Assembly (NCBI RefSeq): GCF_004123905.1
Contig: NZ_MZXW01000017.1
Coordinates: 124,001-188,000 of the forward strand
Source of the DNA: Bradyrhizobium betae
GTDB lineage: Bacteria; Pseudomonadota; Alphaproteobacteria; Rhizobiales; Xanthobacteraceae
Length of the DNA stretch: 64,000 bases
Direction of reading: 5' to 3'
This document shows positions 60,279 to 64,000 of the stretch, piece after piece. The position numbers were made by a program, and so were the translations under genes. Under the pieces are notes generated by a model, which was not told where the DNA came from, did not search any database, and saw nothing but the letters and a program-made list of their open reading frames with translations. The first letter of the stretch is position 1, and each line of letters starts with the position of its first letter.

Positions 60279-61607
60279 TCAGGCCACCCGCTTGATGGCG
60301 TCGCCGAGGATCGAGACGATGTCGTCGATATGGCTCTTCTCGACGATCAGCGGCGGCGACAGCGCGAAGGAGTCGCCGCTCATGCGGAAGTACAATCCGC
60401 GATTGAAGCAGTCGACCATGACGTCGTAGCCGCGCGCACCGACGGTGCCATCACGCGGCGACAGCTCGACCGCGCCCATCAGGCCGCAATTGCGGATGTC
60501 GACGACGTTGGGCAGACCTTTGAGCGAATGTAGCGCATCGCGCCAGTATTCGGCAATCGACGCACCGCGTGTGAGCAGGCCTTCGTCCTTGTAGATGTCG
60601 AGCGTGGCGACACCCGCGGCGCAGGCTGTCGGATGCGCCGAATAAGTGTAGCCGTGGAACAGCTCCATCGCGTTCTCCGGGCCGACCATCAAGCCGTCGT
60701 GCACCTTGCGGCTCGCGAACACCGCGCCGCAGGGAATGGTGCCGTTGGTGATGCCCTTGGCCGTCGTCATCATATCGGGCGTGACGCCGAAGAAGTTGGC
60801 GGCGAACGGCGTACCGAGGCGGCCGAAGCCGGTGATGACCTCGTCGAAGATCAGCAGAATGCCGTGCTTGTCGCAGATCTCGCGCAGGCGCTGGAGATAG
60901 CCCTTCGGCGGCGGCAGCACCGCGGTCGAACCCGGCACCGGCTCGACGATGACGGCCGCGATGGTCTCGGCGCCGTGCAGGGCGACCAGACGCTCGAGAT
61001 CGTCGGCGAGTTCGGCGCCGTGCTCGGGCTGATCCTTGGCGAAGGCGTTGCGGGAGAGATCATGGGTGTGCCGGATGTGGTCAACGCCCGGCAGCAGGGT
61101 CGCGAAGGCGCGGCGGTTGGCGACCATGCCGCCGACCGAGGTGCCACCGAAGCCGACGCCGTGATAGCCGCGCTCGCGGCCGATCAGGCGGGTGCGGCTC
61201 GCCTGGCCGTTGGCGCGGTGATAGGCGAGCGCGATCTTCAGCGCGGTGTCGACCGATTCGGAGCCGGAATTGGTGAAGAAGATGCGGTCGAGGCCCTTCG
61301 GCGCGATCTCGGCGAGACGCTCGGCGAAGTCGAACGCCAGCGGGTGGCCCATCTGGAACGACGGCGCGAAGTCCAGCGTCATCAGCTGCCGCTCGACCGC
61401 AGCGGCGATCTGCTTGCGGCCGTGGCCGGCATTGACGCACCAGAGGCCGGCGGAGGCGTCGATCACCTTGCGGCCGTCGACGGTGGTGTAGTGCATGCCC
61501 TCGGCCGAGGAGAACAGGCGCGGCGCCTTCTTGAACTGACGGTTGGCCGTGAACGGCATCCAGAACGAGTCGGTCTTGATAGTGTTCGGAATCTGATGAA
61601 GGGTCAC
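60279..61607 (-). CDS. Class III omega-aminotransferase
   Basis: A 442-residue PLP aminotransferase of the beta-alanine:pyruvate / omega-amino-acid group. PLP Lys is in MMTTAKGITNG, the cofactor-aspartate in ILIFDEVITGFGR, and FTNSGSESVDTALKIAL binds the phosphate. The N-terminal DSFWMPFTANRQFKKAPRLF is typical of beta-alanine-pyruvate transaminases. GTG at 61607 with AGGAGC eight bases upstream. Divergent from a second XRE-cupin regulator. It could act on beta-alanine, polyamine-derived amines or gamma-aminobutyrate. Confidence 0.92.
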   Translation of the reverse strand: MTLHQIPNTIKTDSFWMPFTANRQFKKAPRLFSSAEGMHYTTVDGRKVIDASAGLWCVNAGHGRKQIAAAVERQLMTLDFAPSFQMGHPLAFDFAERLAEIAPKGLDRIFFTNSGSESVDTALKIALAYHRANGQASRTRLIGRERGYHGVGFGGTSVGGMVANRRAFATLLPGVDHIRHTHDLSRNAFAKDQPEHGAELADDLERLVALHGAETIAAVIVEPVPGSTAVLPPPKGYLQRLREICDKHGILLIFDEVITGFGRLGTPFAANFFGVTPDMMTTAKGITNGTIPCGAVFASRKVHDGLMVGPENAMELFHGYTYSAHPTACAAGVATLDIYKDEGLLTRGASIAEYWRDALHSLKGLPNVVDIRNCGLMGAVELSPRDGTVGARGYDVMVDCFNRGLYFRMSGDSFALSPPLIVEKSHIDDIVSILGDAIKRVA

Positions 61608-61672
61608 GGGCCACGCTCCTTTGCTGACCTGCTAGCAGAGGCACGGTTCGGCAAGCGCAACAAGTCCTTTTC

Positions 61673-61684
61673 TGCGTTTCCGCA
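61673..61684. promoter_or_regulatory. Operator candidate TGCG-N4-CGCA
   Basis: TGCGTTTCCGCA in the divergent region between aminotransferase and regulator genes. Similar to the TTGCG-N5-CGCAA site 46 bases downstream; possible binding sites of the XRE-cupin regulator. Confidence 0.35.
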
Positions 61685-61718
61685 AGCCATTGATTTTACT
61701 AGGGCAGCCGGTCCATAT

Positions 61719-61733
61719 TTGCGCGATCCGCAA
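61719..61733. promoter_or_regulatory. Operator candidate TTGCG-CGATC-CGCAA
   Basis: Perfect 5-base arms. It ends 35 bases before the regulator start and about 112 bases from the aminotransferase start. Inferred from symmetry and placement. Confidence 0.42.
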
Positions 61734-61768
61734 CACCTGCAACACGGGATCAGGGCAAGGACCAGGAC

Positions 61769-62317
61769 ATGAGCGTCGACATCGGTGGACGGCTGCGATT
61801 CATCCGGGCGCGCCAGAAGCTGTCCCAGCGCGCGCTCGCCAAGCGCGCCGGCGTCACCAATTCGACGATCTCGCTGATCGAATCCAACCAGATGAACCCG
61901 TCGGTCGGCGCGCTCAAGCGCATCCTCGACGGCATCCCGATGGGGCTCGCCGAGTTCTTCGCGCTGGAGCCGGAGAGCCGGCGCAAGATCTTCTACCGTT
62001 CGGAAGAACTCACCGAGGTCGGCAAGAAGCCGATCTCCTATCGCCAGATCGGCGATAATCTGTTCGGCCGCAGCCTGCAGATTTTGAAGGAGCGCTACGA
62101 GCCCGGCAGCGACACCGGACGCGTGCACCTGGTCCATGACGGCGAGGAAGGCGGCATCGTGATCTCCGGCAAGCTCGAAGTCACCGTCGAGGATGAACGC
62201 CGCATCCTCAATCCCGGTGATGCCTATTACTTCGAGAGCCGCCGCCCGCATCGCTTCCGCTGCGTCGGCGGCAAACCGTGCGAAGTGATCTCGGCCTGCA
62301 CGCCGCCGACGTTCTGA
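61769..62317 (+). CDS. XRE-cupin transcriptional regulator (PuuR-like), second copy
   Basis: A 182-residue regulator of the same class as the one at 57535 but without the basic tail. Helix-turn-helix at about 8-60 (LRFIRARQKLSQRALAKRAG, NSTISLIESNQMNPS), cupin at 105-175 (HDGEEGGIVISGKLEVTVED, YYFESRRPHRFRC). The closest described relative is PuuR of the putrescine pathway. The ATG at 61769 has CCAGGA upstream. Divergent from the aminotransferase-dadA operon, which it probably controls. Confidence 0.9.
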   Translation: MSVDIGGRLRFIRARQKLSQRALAKRAGVTNSTISLIESNQMNPSVGALKRILDGIPMGLAEFFALEPESRRKIFYRSEELTEVGKKPISYRQIGDNLFGRSLQILKERYEPGSDTGRVHLVHDGEEGGIVISGKLEVTVEDERRILNPGDAYYFESRRPHRFRCVGGKPCEVISACTPPTF

Positions 62318-62455
62318 CGCGCTACCCGGGATACTACGGAGTGCCCCGGTGTCTTACGGAGCTTGCGCCATCTCAATTTCCGCGTGCCGAACCGCTATAT
62401 GTTGCGAGCCGTAGTCGAGAAATATTCCGACACCGCTTCGTAACTGGGCTCGCCG

Positions 62456-62608
62456 ATGAAGATCACGCTCGCCAATGCAGAGGCTGCGCTCGATGAAGTA
62501 CAGCGCGACACCGACAAGCTCCATTCGCAGGAGCTGCGCAGGGCTATTGCTGAATACATCGAGACGCAACGCGAGGCGCTTAGGGCCCTCCGCAAGAAGC
62601 TGCATTAG
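62456..62608 (+). CDS. Small charged helical protein (50 aa)
   Basis: Too short for a usual ORF scan. An in-frame TAA lies 13 bases before the ATG at 62456, so this is the first start. It reads MKITLANAEAALDEVQRDTD and continues as an Arg/Glu/Leu-rich helix to TAG at 62606-62608. The composition (heptad-like leucines, no Pro or Gly) fits a stable helix or coiled coil. The ribosome-binding site is weak. Function unknown; coding status moderately likely. Confidence 0.5.
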   Translation: MKITLANAEAALDEVQRDTDKLHSQELRRAIAEYIETQREALRALRKKLH

Positions 62609-62656
62609 CAGGACGCGGCGGAACGCGACTATCTCGCCCCGCCTTTTGTCTCAGAG

Positions 62657-64000
62657 CTACGTCAACAACTCCTCGATCTTGATCGGGAAACGACGCACCC
62701 GAATGCCAGTCGCGTGCCAGACAGCATTTGCGACCGCGCCGGCGCTGCCGGTGATTCCGATCTCGCCGACTCCCTTGATGCCGAGCGCATTCACATGCGG
62801 GTCGTGCTCCTCGACCGTGATGACGTCAAGCGGCGGCACGTCGGCATTCACCGGGATATGGTACTCGCCGAGATTGGCGTTCATGATCCGGCCGCTGCGC
62901 CGATCGGTGATGGCCTCCTCATGCAGCGCGAAGGACATACCCCAGATCATGCCGCCGAACAGCTGGCTCTTCACCAGATGCGGATTGACGATGCGCCCCG
63001 CCGCGAAGGCGCCGACCATGCGGGTGACACGGACCTGGCCGAGCTCGGGATCGACCTTGACCTCGGCGAACACTGCGCCGTGGGCGTGCATCGCATACTC
63101 CTCCATCGCCGCGGGGTTCGGCGCGCCGGTGCCGCGGGCCTCGACCTCCGCGACGCCTGCGCGCGCAAGAATCTCGGGGTAGCTCTCGCTGCGGCTTTCG
63201 TCGTCGCGGCGGATCAATCTGCCGTCGCGCGCGATGACGCCGGCATTGCCGGCGCCGAACAGCGGCGAGCGCTCATCGTTCGTGGCGAGATCGGCGAGTT
63301 TCGCGATCACGGCCGCACCGGCGCTGTGGATCGCAGCGCCAGCGGTTGCCGTGTGCGCCGAGCCGCCGGCGATGCCTGCGTCCGGCAAGTCGGATGAGCC
63401 GGCCTTGAACTCGACGCGGTCGATGTCGAGACCGAGTTCGTCGGCCGCGATCTGGGCCAGCGCAGTCCAGGCGCCCTGCCCCATGTCATGTGCGCCGATC
63501 TCCATCGCGCCGGAACCATCGCGGCGGAGCACCGCGCGTGCTTCGGCCTGGAACATCAGCGCCGGGAAGGTCGCGGTGCCCATGCCCCAGCCGACCAGAA
63601 GGCCGGCATCGTCCCGCATCTGCCGCGGCTGGAGCGAACGCTTCGACCAGCCGAAGCGCGCCGCGCCCTGCTCGTAGCAGGCACGCAGGGCCTTAGACGA
63701 GAACGGCTTGCCGGTGATCGGCTCGACCTCGGCGTAGTTCTTCAGGCGGAAAGCGAGCGGATCGATGCCGCAGGTCCAAGCCATCTCGTCGATCGCGCTT
63801 TCCAGCGCGATCGAGCCGGTTGCTTCGCCCGGCGCGCGCATGAACAGCGGCGTGCCGGTGTTGACGCGCACGGCGTCGTGCGAGGTGCGGATCGCAGGCG
63901 CCGCATAGAGCGTGTGCGAGGCATCGGCCGCGGGCTCATAGAAATCGTCGAACGTGCTCGACACGGTCCGCGCGTGATGATCGAGCGCAGTCAGGCGTCC
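62657..64000 (-). CDS. Molybdopterin-binding subunit of a xanthine-dehydrogenase-family enzyme (partial)
   Basis: The C-terminal about 447 residues of a molybdenum hydroxylase large subunit; the frame is open through the window edge. Moco-binding and catalytic segments are TPLFMRAPGEATGSIALESA, EIGAHDMGQGAWTALAQIAA, and GVGEIGITGSAGAVANAV, where the Glu is the catalytic base. The DEMAWTCGIDPLAFRLKNY stretch matches the PaoC/YagR-type aldehyde or xanthine oxidase group. FeS and FAD subunits would lie outside. Substrate unknown. Confidence 0.9.
   Translation of the reverse strand, partial: GRLTALDHHARTVSSTFDDFYEPAADASHTLYAAPAIRTSHDAVRVNTGTPLFMRAPGEATGSIALESAIDEMAWTCGIDPLAFRLKNYAEVEPITGKPFSSKALRACYEQGAARFGWSKRSLQPRQMRDDAGLLVGWGMGTATFPALMFQAEARAVLRRDGSGAMEIGAHDMGQGAWTALAQIAADELGLDIDRVEFKAGSSDLPDAGIAGGSAHTATAGAAIHSAGAAVIAKLADLATNDERSPLFGAGNAGVIARDGRLIRRDDESRSESYPEILARAGVAEVEARGTGAPNPAAMEEYAMHAHGAVFAEVKVDPELGQVRVTRMVGAFAAGRIVNPHLVKSQLFGGMIWGMSFALHEEAITDRRSGRIMNANLGEYHIPVNADVPPLDVITVEEHDPHVNALGIKGVGEIGITGSAGAVANAVWHATGIRVRRFPIKIEELLT

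Noticed and set aside
62318..62455. Searched for a tRNA or attachment site between the regulator and the molybdenum enzyme gene
   Set aside because: No cloverleaf-like sequence or T-loop consensus could be seen.

Overview
The window is GC-rich chromosomal DNA from an alphaproteobacterium, most likely Bradyrhizobium or a close relative (Nitrobacteraceae). This is inferred from the strong third-position GC, the many long antisense shadow frames, small protein families typical of that group (DUF6894, GlsB, short charged proteins, a 4-fold beta-flower-like protein) and several families of intergenic palindromic repeats. I see no rRNA, tRNA, CRISPR array, insertion sequence or prophage. About 60 genes can be supported, three of them too short for an ordinary ORF scan.

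Layout. 1-2.4 kb: edge of an amino-acid ABC transporter (permease, binding protein) with a divergent LysR regulator. 2.4-5 kb: class III cyclase, HutD-like protein, TetR. 5.2-9.3 kb: an efflux cassette in which an EmrA/EmrB-type pump is bracketed by two isochorismatase-fold hydrolases, divergent from the TetR gene. 9.3-14 kb: an unknown protein and a small catabolic module (SDR, carboxymuconolactone-decarboxylase-like protein, TetR, orphan tricarboxylate-type binding protein, VOC protein) around a near-perfect 30-bp palindrome. 14-19 kb: secreted caspase-WD40 protein, methyltransferase, L,D-transpeptidase with a second degenerate domain. 19.4-23.8 kb: a stress-like island (desaturase, two paralogous zinc-ribbon miniproteins, GlsB protein, Crp/Fnr regulator, small proteins) with a recurring TGAGCA-N4-TGCTCA motif. 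24-29 kb: polysaccharide genes (flippase, glycosyltransferase, Tat-exported GH10 xylanase, DUF6492 protein). 29-33 kb: isoaspartyl-methyltransferase-like protein and a SAM-cyclase-AAA-TPR regulator.

33.3-42 kb is the most distinctive part: a 6.5-kb non-ribosomal peptide synthetase gene with order A-T-C-A-T-C and no thioesterase, a lysine-rich miniprotein, a structured leader region, a phosphopantetheinyl transferase and a luciferase-like flavin monooxygenase. The second adenylation domain lacks the Asp that normally holds an alpha-amino group. Next come a nitrate/sulfonate-type ABC transporter whose binding-protein gene carries a one-base frameshift, and a Crp/Fnr regulator.

46-64 kb is largely nitrogen and carbon catabolism: an acetylpolyamine-amidohydrolase-like HDAC protein, a PQQ-type dehydrogenase fused to cytochrome c with an SMP-30 protein, DUF6894 and a miniprotein, enoyl-CoA hydratase, gamma-glutamyltransferase, an ABC transporter-oxidase operon, two XRE-cupin regulators each divergent from an amine or amino-acid operon, D-amino-acid dehydrogenase, an omega-aminotransferase, and the edge of a molybdenum hydroxylase. 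Together the last part looks like uptake and oxidation of amino acids, gamma-glutamyl compounds or polyamines.
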